From NCBI GenBank assembly GCA_002310035.1, contig DBYC01000020.1, forward strand, positions 1 to 33,240: 33,240 nt of DNA, in the 5' to 3' direction. Both the position numbers and the translations under genes were made by a program. The notes below the pieces were generated by a model. It ran no database searches and was not told the DNA's origin. It saw only the letters and a list, made by a program, of their open reading frames with translations. Numbering within the stretch: position 1 is the first letter of the stretch; each line of letters opens with the position of its first letter. Positions 16,520 through 23,731 of this stretch are shown here, piece after piece. Source of the stretch: a bacterium UBP6_UBA1196 (GTDB lineage Bacteria; UBP6; UBA1177).

Positions 16520-17053
16520 TCAACGATTCAGTAATTCTTCAAGCTCTTTTCTCAAAGCCGCCTCGTCACCTGGAGTATATCCGCTGTGACGCGAAACCAC
16601 CGTGCCGTCCTTATCGACAACGACCATGTAGGGCACGGAATCACCACCAGGAATTATCGAACCGACAGTGTTCCCGCTGGGATCGACAAGAACCGGAAAA
16701 GGAAGAGCCGCCTCGACCGCGAACTCGTTAACCTTGTCGATCAGTTCTTCGGTGTCTGTCGAAATTCCGACGAATTCCACCGAATCGGAAAAATCGGGGT
16801 AAATCTCGGCGAGTTTTTTGAGCTCCTGCTTGCAAGGTTCGCACCATGTAGCCCAGAAAGCGGCGACAAGATGCTTCTTTCCGCGGATATCTTCAAACGA
16901 GAACGTTCCGCCGTCGACTTTCTCAAGATTTATTGAAAAACCTGAATTTTCACTGGTTTTCGCTGAACCAGTACTCTCTTCCGGCTTTGGCGAAGCCGTT
17001 CCGCACGAAACGGAAAACAAGAGAATTGTTAGAAAAAGCAAAATATTTCTCAT
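16520..17053 (-). CDS. TlpA/ResA-like thioredoxin-fold lipoprotein
   Basis: This 177-residue protein has a lipobox SVSC (Cys17) and a short Ser/Glu-rich tether, so it is an envelope-anchored thiol-disulfide oxidoreductase. The thioredoxin fold carries the active site WCEPC (70-74) in FWATWCEPCKQELKKLAEIY. The later VPYMVVVDKDG contains the cis-proline. TlpA and ResA relatives reduce disulfides in proteins such as apocytochromes; the target here is unknown, and no cytochrome maturation gene is nearby. It overlaps the preceding gene by one base (TAATG), so the two thioredoxin-like lipoproteins are translated together. Confidence 0.9.
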   Translation of the reverse strand: MRNILLFLTILLFSVSCGTASPKPEESTGSAKTSENSGFSINLEKVDGGTFSFEDIRGKKHLVAAFWATWCEPCKQELKKLAEIYPDFSDSVEFVGISTDTEELIDKVNEFAVEAALPFPVLVDPSGNTVGSIIPGGDSVPYMVVVDKDGTVVSRHSGYTPGDEAALRKELEELLNR

Positions 17054-17910
17054 TAGTTAACAAACTCTTCAAGATAAAGTTTTATTTTTCTTTTCGTAGA
17101 ATCGATCATATTGTCTCCCCAGCCTTCGCCCCACTCGATGATTTCCATGTTTGAAGCATTGATGAATGCCCAGGTCGGATAACTTGCACCACCGCTGAGA
17201 GAACCGGCACCGGAAGTAAATTTTTTGAACAGTTTCTGATCTTTGAGGTATCCGTAAATTGCAAACCGCGATGTTTCCGGATCTACAGAGAAATAAATAT
17301 CTTTGGTGTTTGCAAGTTTAGCCGGTTCATCCTCCGGATGCGGTCCAGTCTGGTAAGAACCGTTGAAAATCAGGACGATTTTTAAACCTTGATCTTGAAA
17401 TTCCTTAATGTTTACTTCAAGAAGATCTTTTTTGAGGATCTTGCAGGGCGGACAGTCATAAGTCGTAAAAATGAGCCAGATGAGTTCGCTTGACGGATTG
17501 TTCGGCTTATACCATTCAGCAAGCTGGTGCTCCGCGTCGACATCGTCATACATGACAAGATTCTGCGCGATATCGCCTTCTTTGTTTGAAGTTTTCGTAA
17601 CTTCGGGGTAAAGCAGCTCAGCCTGACCATCCGGTTCTTCCGGAGTATCCTCGTCGCTTTCTTCCGCGTTGTCGGAAACTTCCTCAGTGTCGGGAAGTTC
17701 CTCAGCATCATCCGCTTCTCCGTCAGTAACTTCTGAAGCTGTGTCGCCTGTGTCTGCCGCAGTATCGCCTGTATCTGCGGAAGAATCACCCGTATCGGGC
17801 GAAGTGTCGACAGTGTCGGTTTTGTCATCATTTTTCGAGTCGCCGCCGCACGAAACTGCGAAAAGCGCGAAAACCGCAACTGAAAGAATTAAAAACAGAT
17901 TTTTTTTCAT
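17053..17910 (-). CDS. Lipoprotein with Asp/Thr/Gly tether and CPPC thioredoxin-like domain
   Basis: The 285-residue product has the lipobox AVSC (Cys21) followed by GGDSK. A repeated acidic tether (about 28-95, DTGDSSADTGDTAADTGD type) precedes a thioredoxin-like domain (about 100-285). The domain holds a CPPC motif (153-156) in FTTYDCPPCKILKKDLL and a plausible cis-Pro in GASYPTWAFINAS. It may be an extracytoplasmic redox partner of the WCEPC protein encoded next to it. ATG 17910 is chosen because GGGGGAG precedes it; a TTG six codons upstream is in frame. It follows the PP2C gene by 10 nt. The tether resembles those of the serpin lipoproteins at 29811 and 31314. Confidence 0.85.
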   Translation of the reverse strand: MKKNLFLILSVAVFALFAVSCGGDSKNDDKTDTVDTSPDTGDSSADTGDTAADTGDTASEVTDGEADDAEELPDTEEVSDNAEESDEDTPEEPDGQAELLYPEVTKTSNKEGDIAQNLVMYDDVDAEHQLAEWYKPNNPSSELIWLIFTTYDCPPCKILKKDLLEVNIKEFQDQGLKIVLIFNGSYQTGPHPEDEPAKLANTKDIYFSVDPETSRFAIYGYLKDQKLFKKFTSGAGSLSGGASYPTWAFINASNMEIIEWGEGWGDNMIDSTKRKIKLYLEEFVN

Positions 17911-17920
17911 TTGCTCCCCC

Positions 17921-18685
17921 TTATTCAACTTTTACAAGAATTACCGTTATATTGTCTTTTCCGCCGTTGGCGTTAGCCATATCAACGAGTTGTTTCGTCA
18001 TTTCATTCAGAGGAATTCCGCTTGCGAGAATTTTTTCCATCTCGCTGTCCGGAACCATATCTGAAAGTCCGTCTGAGCAGAGAAGGTAGATCTCACCGGC
18101 ACGCGCCGTCCGTTTCTGAATATCGACAAGGACATTGTCCTTCATGCCGAGAGCACGCATAATGACATTTTTGTGCGGGAAAGTCTTAGCCTGTTCTTTC
18201 GTTATCTGCCCGGCCTTGATGTATTCGTTCACAAGCGAGTGGTCTTCCGAGACCTGCGTCAGCTCTCCCTCATAGAAGCAGTAGCAGCGGCTGTCGCCTA
18301 CATGCGCCACATAAAGCTCGTCAGAGCCGTCTTTCGCCAGAATCGAAACGACTGTCGTTCCCATTCCGCTGCATGCCGCATCTTCCGAAGACTGTTTGAA
18401 AATGCGTTTGTTCGCGAATTTTATCCCTACCATCAGCTTGTTGGCGTCAAGCGCGAGCGTCGGATCAAGTTTGTAAGGCCATGTCATGTCGTCATCCTCG
18501 GCAGCCGCGTGGAAAAACTCGGCTATCGTGTCGATCGCGATTTTTGAAGCGACTTCACCGGCGTTGTGACCGCCCATTCCGTCGGCTACGACAAAAACGC
18601 CTTCGTTTTCAAGAATGACAAAACTGTCTTCATTAAGCTCCCTTTTCATGCCGGGATGCGTCAGTGCGGCACTGGTGTATTTCAT
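17921..18685 (-). CDS. PP2C-type Ser/Thr protein phosphatase
   Basis: This 254-residue cytoplasmic metal-dependent phosphatase removes phosphate from Ser/Thr residues (Stp/PrpC group). Metal-binding and family motifs are all present: RELNEDSF (Asp20), VVADGMGGHNAGEVAS (Asp35, Gly36), HVGDSRCY, EDHS, CSDGLSDMV (Asp205) and KDNITVILV (Asp244). It begins 3 nt after the lipid kinase gene and leads into two thioredoxin-like lipoproteins. The PEGA-type kinase at 6365-8281 is the only Ser/Thr kinase in the window and a plausible counterpart, though it is in a separate transcription unit. Confidence 0.95.
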   Translation of the reverse strand: MKYTSAALTHPGMKRELNEDSFVILENEGVFVVADGMGGHNAGEVASKIAIDTIAEFFHAAAEDDDMTWPYKLDPTLALDANKLMVGIKFANKRIFKQSSEDAACSGMGTTVVSILAKDGSDELYVAHVGDSRCYCFYEGELTQVSEDHSLVNEYIKAGQITKEQAKTFPHKNVIMRALGMKDNVLVDIQKRTARAGEIYLLCSDGLSDMVPDSEMEKILASGIPLNEMTKQLVDMANANGGKDNITVILVKVE

Positions 18686-18688
18686 TTT

Positions 18689-19615
18689 CTACTCCGTAAC
18701 TAAATCCAGCAAAGGTCCTGTTTCGACAACAAGTTTTCCGGACGACGAATACATGTCGCCGTCCAAAGTATATCTGAACGATTTGTCGCCGTTTATAAAA
18801 AATCTGCTTCCGACGGTATCGTCGGCGACATCGGGCGGAAGTGCACGCCCGAGCCAGACACGCGCCACCTGCGGCACGATTTTCGCCTTGTCGCGGAAAG
18901 CGATGAGCTGTGCCTTCATCAGGTCGATCTTCGCCCTGAAAGTAAGATCCATTCCGAGCCCGACAGACGGAAGAGTAGTGATCAGAAAAGCAAGATAAGG
19001 CGCCCTGCCGAACGAAAATCCGTCAACATTGATCTCCTGCCAGGTCGGCGTGAAAAACTCTTTTGCAAGTTTTCCGTGAACGATCATCGAACCGGCCATC
19101 GCAAGCACCGATTTTGCCGCCACAAGCGGGGACGGATTACTGCTTCTGTGGTAAAGGTCCATGAAAGTGCATACCGCGCCGCTCCCGAAAATAAAACCGT
19201 AACGCTCGTTCACTTTGAGAAGCGAGATCTGCTTGGTCTTCAGCTCGCCACTGTCTTTATATGCTTTGACGACGCGTTTGAAAATATCGACCGTATTTCC
19301 TTTCAGCCTGAGGTTCGTGGCAGTCATGTTCATCGTTCCGCCTTTTAAAATCGCGATCTTCGGCAATTTTTCGCCGCCGTAAATTTTCATCATCGAAGTG
19401 AGTGCGACATGAACCGTCCCGTCGCCGCCGTTCACCGCGATAACATCGACCTTCGAATTTTTGAAGTGTTCCATCGCCGCGTCCATTTTTTCAAATGAAT
19501 CCGGAAGTCTGACCAGATCTTTGTCAGGAGCGCAGTCGATAAGTTTCTGAAGCCTGTCGGGATACTTTCTGTTTTTCTTTGAATATGGATTGGAGACAAG
19601 ACCGATTCCCGCCAT
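18689..19615 (-). CDS. Diacylglycerol/sphingosine kinase-like lipid kinase
   Basis: This 308-residue protein belongs to the DAGK catalytic-domain family (YegS, DgkB, BmrU). Its ATP-binding signature is VNGGDGTVHVAL (GGDGT at 63-67), with GLVSNPYSKKN at the N-terminus, LKGGTMNMTA (a variant of the GGTGN motif) in the middle, and a C-terminal beta-sandwich ending in LDGDMYSSSGKLVVETGP. Such enzymes phosphorylate diacylglycerol or related lipids at the inner membrane; the substrate here is unknown. It is the first gene of a four-gene operon behind a perfect consensus promoter. SD AGAGG lies upstream. Confidence 0.88.
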   Translation of the reverse strand: MAGIGLVSNPYSKKNRKYPDRLQKLIDCAPDKDLVRLPDSFEKMDAAMEHFKNSKVDVIAVNGGDGTVHVALTSMMKIYGGEKLPKIAILKGGTMNMTATNLRLKGNTVDIFKRVVKAYKDSGELKTKQISLLKVNERYGFIFGSGAVCTFMDLYHRSSNPSPLVAAKSVLAMAGSMIVHGKLAKEFFTPTWQEINVDGFSFGRAPYLAFLITTLPSVGLGMDLTFRAKIDLMKAQLIAFRDKAKIVPQVARVWLGRALPPDVADDTVGSRFFINGDKSFRYTLDGDMYSSSGKLVVETGPLLDLVTE

Positions 19616-19644
19616 AATGATACCTCTAAAAAAACAAACAGCGG

Positions 19645-19672
19645 ATTATAATATCAAAGATTTTTTTGTCAA
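19645..19672 (-). promoter_or_regulatory. Perfect-consensus sigma-70-type promoter for the lipid kinase operon
   Basis: On the minus strand TTGACA (19672-19667) and TATAAT (19650-19645) are both exact consensus hexamers, separated by 16 nt. They end 29 nt before the lipid kinase start. Strong constitutive expression of the lipid kinase, phosphatase and thioredoxin-like genes would be expected. Confidence 0.8.
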
Positions 19673-19686
19673 AAATCATGCCGCGC

Positions 19687-19756
19687 CGTGACATCGTAAC
19701 GATGTGACGGCGTTACGACGAAAACGTGACGACGTAACGACGAAACGGCGTGACGA
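19687..19756. repeat. Tandem octamer array, consensus CGTRACGA (about nine units)
   Basis: Units begin at 19687, 19695, 19703, 19711, 19719 (two bases short), 19725, 19733, 19741 and 19749, for example CGTAACGA, CGTTACGA, CGTGACGA and CGAAACGG. The unit CGTNACG is itself near-palindromic, and CATCGT-A-ACGATG (19692-19704) is a perfect interrupted palindrome. The array ends exactly at the buk stop codon. A second array with a 23/24 match lies at 32805-32840. Confidence 0.85.
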
Positions 19757-20830
19757 TCAATAATTCTTGGCCTTTTCTTTTCCGTCGACGACTCTGAAAG
19801 CGCCTTCCGCAAGCGCCGCAAGTTCGTCTTCGCCGGGATAAACGAAAAATTCGCCCATCCAGCCGGTGTATTCTTTGAGATCTTCGACGAATTTCTTGAA
19901 GTATGCGCAGCCGCCGGTGACGATGATGCCGTCAATTTTTCCTTTCAGAGCTGCGGCGTAAGCGCCGATCTCCTTCGCGACCTGATATTCGAAAGCGTCG
20001 AAAACTTTGAGAGTTTCGGGATCGCCCGCTTTGACACGGTCTTCAATGTCGCGGAAATCCTCGGTCCCGATATATGCCTTGAAGCCGCTTTCACGCGAAA
20101 AAATGCGGATGACTTCTTCTTTCGGCATTGAATAGCACATGTTGATTATTCCGATGAGAGGCATCGCGCCTGCTCTGTTCATGCTGAAAGGCCCCATTCC
20201 GAGAAGTCCGTCATTGACGTCAACGACTTTGCCGCCTTCGAGAGCAGCGATCGAGATCCCGCCTCCCAAATGAGCGACGACATAGTTCGCTTTGTAGAAA
20301 TCCTTCCCCTGCTTTTCGGCGATTTTTCTGGCTACTGCCTTGATGTTGAGCGCATGGACACGGCAGATCCTCGTTATTCCCGGAAGCCCGGAAAGTCTCG
20401 CTTTGTCCCACATGTTGTCAGTCGTTACCGGGTCAACGATGTAACTTTCCTTGAGTCCGAAATCCTTCGCCAGCTGATCGGCGATTATTCCGCCGAGATT
20501 GGAAGCGTGATTTGCAAATTTGCAGCTGTTTAAATCGTCTAAAAGCGCCTGATTGACAAGGTAAGTGCCGCCTTCGAGCGGTTTTACCGGACCGCCGCGG
20601 CCGACAGAAGCGACAACCTGAAAGCCTTTTTCGGCAACGACTTTGTCAACGGCTTTTTTTATCATCGTGTATCTGAAATCGAACTGCTCCGAAACGAGTT
20701 TGAACTTCGCCAGCTCTTCCTGCGGATGTCTCACGGTTTCTTCATAAAGCGAGCCCTCGCGGCTGAAAACTGCGAATTTTGTTGAGGTCGAGCCTGGGTT
20801 TACAACGATTGCGACTTCTGTTTTTGTCAT
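19757..20830 (-). CDS. buk: Butyrate kinase (ASKHA family)
   Basis: Buk converts butyryl phosphate and ADP to butyrate and ATP, the energy-yielding last step of butyrate (or branched-chain acid) fermentation, or the reverse for uptake. The 357-residue length matches the family. Family marks are VVNPGSTSTKFAVF (9-22), VGRGGPVKPLEGGTY, VAHLGGGISIAALEGG and the late IIVTGGCAY. ATG 20830 is chosen for the SD GGAGAG 5 nt upstream. It is third in an operon after ptb and a DUF493 protein. Its stop codon touches the octamer repeat array. Confidence 0.95.
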   Translation of the reverse strand: MTKTEVAIVVNPGSTSTKFAVFSREGSLYEETVRHPQEELAKFKLVSEQFDFRYTMIKKAVDKVVAEKGFQVVASVGRGGPVKPLEGGTYLVNQALLDDLNSCKFANHASNLGGIIADQLAKDFGLKESYIVDPVTTDNMWDKARLSGLPGITRICRVHALNIKAVARKIAEKQGKDFYKANYVVAHLGGGISIAALEGGKVVDVNDGLLGMGPFSMNRAGAMPLIGIINMCYSMPKEEVIRIFSRESGFKAYIGTEDFRDIEDRVKAGDPETLKVFDAFEYQVAKEIGAYAAALKGKIDGIIVTGGCAYFKKFVEDLKEYTGWMGEFFVYPGEDELAALAEGAFRVVDGKEKAKNY

Positions 20831-20843
20831 TTTTCTCTCCATA

Positions 20844-21113
20844 TTAAATTGCGAATTTTACGTCGGGATGGGCTTTCAAAGCCTCGTAAAGCGCATGCAT
20901 CTTCTCTTTCGTTTCGATATAGACGGGAATCGTGTAGGAAGTGTATTTTCCGGCTGAACTTTTGTTTTCCGAGACTGCACCGCGCAGAGGGATCCCGATA
21001 TTTTTGAGGATCTCCATGAGGTCGGAAACGTTTTTTCCGGCTTCATCTTTTGAGTGCATGACCACTTTCAAAGCGATCGTTACCGGATATTTGACTTCGT
21101 GCTGTTCAGTCAT
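20844..21113 (-). CDS. DUF493 (YbeD-like) family small protein
   Basis: This 89-residue cytoplasmic protein resembles the DUF493/YbeD family, an ACT-like alpha-beta fold of about 90 residues. It has an N-terminal YPVTIALKVVMH strand, a central SSAGKYTSYTIPVYIET and a C-terminal EKMHALYEALKAHPDVKFAI. The arrangement matches E. coli YbeD, where KGNYHSVSITI and VETLYEEL occupy the same places. The family may have a regulatory role, but its function is not well established. It lies 3 nt after ptb and 13 nt before buk, so the three genes form one operon, which hints at a link to acyl-phosphate metabolism. The start has only a weak SD and may be coupled to the ptb stop. Confidence 0.72.
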   Translation of the reverse strand: MTEQHEVKYPVTIALKVVMHSKDEAGKNVSDLMEILKNIGIPLRGAVSENKSSAGKYTSYTIPVYIETKEKMHALYEALKAHPDVKFAI

Positions 21114-21116
21114 GGC

Positions 21117-22040
21117 CTAGCTGTGAGCGTTTACAGTGATCCCGAGAACGAGCGAATTGATTTTCGCCCTTGCGTCATCTGCACGCGAGCTCAGAAGAAC
21201 CGGAACCTTCGCTCCGACAATGACATGGCCTGTCTGAGCGCCGCCCCAGTAGTGGACGAGTTTGCCGAGAACGTTTCCGCTTTCGATGTTCGGGAAAATG
21301 AGGATGTCTGCGCATCCAGCCATGACTGAGTTGATCCCTTTGACCTTTGCTGCGTATTCCGAAATTACGTTGTCGATAGCATATGGTCCTTCAAGATAAG
21401 CGTTGATGTCGTCGAGCTCACCTTCAGCCTTCATTCTCTGGATCTCTGCCGCGTCGACAGTCGACTGGATCCTCGGAGAAACCGTTTCGATCGCCGAAAT
21501 GTATGCGACTCTCGGTTTTTCGAAGCCGAGTTTGTGGAAAACCTGGACCGCGCCGCGGGTCATTTCTATCTTCTGCTCAAGCGTGGGAAGCGGGATTATG
21601 CCACCGTCCATGATGCCGACGAGACGCTTGTTCTCGCCTTTTGAAAGCGGATCTTCGTACATCAGAATGTCGCTGACGACCGCAGCCGCCTTGAGACCGT
21701 TCTCTTTTCTGAAAACGGCTTTCATGATCTGAGCCGTTTCGACGCTTCCTTTGAGAAGGATGTTGACTCTGCCGTCAGCCGCATAATCGGCAGCTTTCGA
21801 GCAGCTTTCAACATTGTCTGCACACGGAACTATCTCGACTTTGCCATCGAGAACAGTGCCTTCTATCAAATGTTTTATCTTTTCTTCGTTTCCGAAAAGT
21901 ACAGGGATCGCCAGGTTTTCGGTGACCATATCGATCGCCGCTTCAACTGCGACCGGTTTGTCCGCACCGACGACCGCAACGACCTGCTTCTTTTCCATTT
22001 TCTTAACAAAATCAATCATTTCGTCAAAACTTCTGAACAT
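21117..22040 (-). CDS. ptb: Phosphate butyryltransferase (phosphate acyltransferase family)
   Basis: Ptb exchanges CoA for phosphate on butyryl-CoA to give butyryl phosphate, the substrate of Buk. The 307-residue length matches Ptb rather than the longer Pta. Visible motifs are VVAVVGADKPVAVEAAIDMV at the N-terminus, ADGRVNILLKGSVETAQIMK, SDILMYEDPLS, and the C-terminal KVPVLLSSRADDARAKINS with the typical SRAD substrate loop. ATG 22040 was chosen because AAGGAGAG precedes it; an upstream in-frame start at 22070 lacks support. The upstream gap (22041-22129) shows only a weak promoter-like TTGATT. Branched-chain acyl-CoA could also be a substrate. Confidence 0.93.
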   Translation of the reverse strand: MFRSFDEMIDFVKKMEKKQVVAVVGADKPVAVEAAIDMVTENLAIPVLFGNEEKIKHLIEGTVLDGKVEIVPCADNVESCSKAADYAADGRVNILLKGSVETAQIMKAVFRKENGLKAAAVVSDILMYEDPLSKGENKRLVGIMDGGIIPLPTLEQKIEMTRGAVQVFHKLGFEKPRVAYISAIETVSPRIQSTVDAAEIQRMKAEGELDDINAYLEGPYAIDNVISEYAAKVKGINSVMAGCADILIFPNIESGNVLGKLVHYWGGAQTGHVIVGAKVPVLLSSRADDARAKINSLVLGITVNAHS

Positions 22041-22129
22041 CTTTACTCTCCTTAAAAGTAAAATCAACAATCAAAATCGGGCAATATTTGCATTTTAAAA
22101 GAGTTAAATCAAGAAAAAGCGTATTTAGG

Positions 22130-23266
22130 CTAAATCTCTCCGCCATTTCTCTTAGCAAAAATGCTCAAAAGTGTTCCGGTCGGGCAGAAAAAACGGCACC
22201 ACGGACGGCTTACGAAAAGTGAAATTATGAGAAAAACAGCAGCGATAATAAGCGATGGAAGTGCAGCAACTTCGAATTTGAACGCGCTGAAAGGTTCAAA
22301 AATAGTGAGATCTTCAACGAGTTTGAAAATCATCAGAACATAGATCGCAACAAGCAGAATAACTTTGAAAATTGTCACTTTTTTCATGAATTTTGCTGAA
22401 AAACTCTTTTTCGGAAGCGGGATTTTTCCCAAAAATTCCTGCATTGCACCAAAAGGACAGACAAAATTGCAGTAAAAATTTCTGCCAAAAATTATCGGAA
22501 GAATAAGCGCCAGACACAGAATCACAAGCGGAACAAGGGCGATATTTCCGCTTATGAGCCAGTTCTTGAAAGATTCGAAGGAAAGGGCTGAACCGCCGAT
22601 AAAACCAAGGATCACTACAAGCAGAACAAGTTGGAAAGTTCTGAATTTTGCCGTTTTCTGCGGAAAGAAAAATGCAAAAAGTGAATATGCAAGGATGACG
22701 AAAACCGCGATTTTAAGCCATAGCGGAGTTGCATCCTGCTGATCTGCCGGGATTTCCATGCCGCTGTATTTTGAAAGGTTTAGCGCGACCATCGATTTTA
22801 TTGCTCTCGTTGACATCGTTGCGCCGCTAACCGTGTCGACATCGGCTTTTGCCGCTTCTTCAACGCTGAGTCCGTTCCACTTTTTGAAAAAACCTTCGTC
22901 TCTCACCCGCTCGATAAAACCGACTGATTCGTAGTTTTCACCGAGTTCGATCCCTGCGATTTTTCCGTCCGGCGAAATGCCGACAACGACTCTCAGATTC
23001 CCTCCGAAACCGGCAATGCTTGTTTCATCAGGCTTTGCGTAAAGCACTTTTCCGAGCTGGTTTTTAGCGGTATCAAAGACATTGAAAACACACTCAACTC
23101 CAGTTTTCTCAAAAGTTTCAGCCGTTCCGAAAATCTGTTTTGCCGCCTCTTTGTCAAGGCTGCAGTCATCGGTTTTTGGCTCCGCAGGTTTGTGAAGAAC
23201 AAAAAAAGCCGCGACAAAAACCAGGATCACGGCCGATATCCTGAAAATACGGAAAAATTTTTTCAT
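22130..23266 (-). CDS. Membrane FMN-binding and NapH/NosR-type iron-sulfur protein
   Basis: This 378-residue protein has a membrane anchor (about 8-24), an FMN-binding domain (about 80-165) and a membrane part with several helices. The FMN domain has the RnfG/NosR-type covalent-FMN signature SGATMST (147-153, Thr150 the likely attachment). Two NapH/NosR-type motifs follow, CNFVCPFG (266-273) and CRFFCPTG (357-364), at helix ends. This layout resembles the membrane half of NosR, but the C-terminal ferredoxin with two classic 4Fe-4S clusters is missing. It probably moves electrons across the inner membrane; donor and acceptor are unknown. The frame is open upstream to 23572, but the ATG at 23266 starts right at the anchor and the upstream part is repeat-derived. 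Confidence 0.82.
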   Translation of the reverse strand: MKKFFRIFRISAVILVFVAAFFVLHKPAEPKTDDCSLDKEAAKQIFGTAETFEKTGVECVFNVFDTAKNQLGKVLYAKPDETSIAGFGGNLRVVVGISPDGKIAGIELGENYESVGFIERVRDEGFFKKWNGLSVEEAAKADVDTVSGATMSTRAIKSMVALNLSKYSGMEIPADQQDATPLWLKIAVFVILAYSLFAFFFPQKTAKFRTFQLVLLVVILGFIGGSALSFESFKNWLISGNIALVPLVILCLALILPIIFGRNFYCNFVCPFGAMQEFLGKIPLPKKSFSAKFMKKVTIFKVILLVAIYVLMIFKLVEDLTIFEPFSAFKFEVAALPSLIIAAVFLIISLFVSRPWCRFFCPTGTLLSIFAKRNGGEI

Positions 23267-23387
23267 TTCAAACCACCGAATAATGGAACAAAAACGTAAT
23301 ATTTTAGAGTTATTATAAAAAATAGCAAAAATTCCACGTTTTCTGGTCTGTATTCGTCTGTTTGTGAGAACTGGCTTCTGCACAGAA

Positions 23388-23475
23388 AATCTGACGGCAC
23401 GATTCCTAAAGATCAAAAATGTCAAATCTGCACGATTCCGCGACTTCGGAATGGCAAAATCTGCACGATTCCGCG
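23388..23475. repeat. Short 33-bp-period repeats with AAATCTGCACGATTCCGCG core
   Basis: The 19-mer AAATCTGCACGATTCCGCG occurs exactly at 23424-23442 and 23457-23475, a 33-nt period. A diverged third copy (AAAATCTGACGGCACGATTCC) begins near 23387. The whole interval 23267-23528, upstream of the FMN/iron-sulfur gene, holds no other gene. It contains AT-rich sequence and a TATAAT-like site on the minus strand (23317-23312) without a good -35. The AAATCTGCAC core recurs at 527-536. Confidence 0.8.
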
Positions 23476-23528
23476 GGATAATAGATTGAAAAGGGGGCTT
23501 TTTCAAGTTTTTTCGTATAAAGAAGGAT

Positions 23529-23730
23529 TTATTTTTCCTTTTTACTGCTCTTTCGTCCGAAATTATAACCAACTCTGATCGATGGCTCTAAATACGCGGT
23601 TTCATGCGCAAGTGAAAGGCAGACCGATTCCGCCGTTTACGCCGATTAGTTTCGGAGAAGTTTCTGTCTGCGCAAACACAGGAACAACTGTGAAAAGGAG
23701 CATAACAACCAGTATGATCTTCTTTTTCAT
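23529..23730 (-). pseudogene. Remnant of a small outer-membrane protein gene (frameshifted, internally deleted)
   Basis: The ATG at 23730, preceded by GGGAGAG, starts MKKKIILVVMLLFTVVPVFA, a clear signal peptide. TETSPKLIGVNGGIGLPF follows, and the frame stops at 23602-23604 after 42 residues. In another frame the same strand continues HETAYLEPSIRVGYNFGRKS and stops at 23529-23531. This looks like the final strand of a small beta-barrel (AYLEPSIRVGYNFG). Together they read like the two ends of an OmpA/OmpW-sized barrel with the middle lost and a frameshift at the junction. The start lies 1 nt after the stop of the GH53-like gene. The 42-residue reading alone could still be translated. Confidence 0.6.
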
Positions 23731-23731
23731 G

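Noticed and set aside
23387..23475. CRISPR array
   Set aside because: Only two exact and one diverged copies, with 14-nt intervals too short for spacers and no cas genes.
23267..23572. N-terminal 102-residue extension of the FMN/iron-sulfur protein
   Set aside because: It is built from 33-bp intergenic repeats and precedes a normal membrane-anchor start at 23266; no domain and no SD at the far start.
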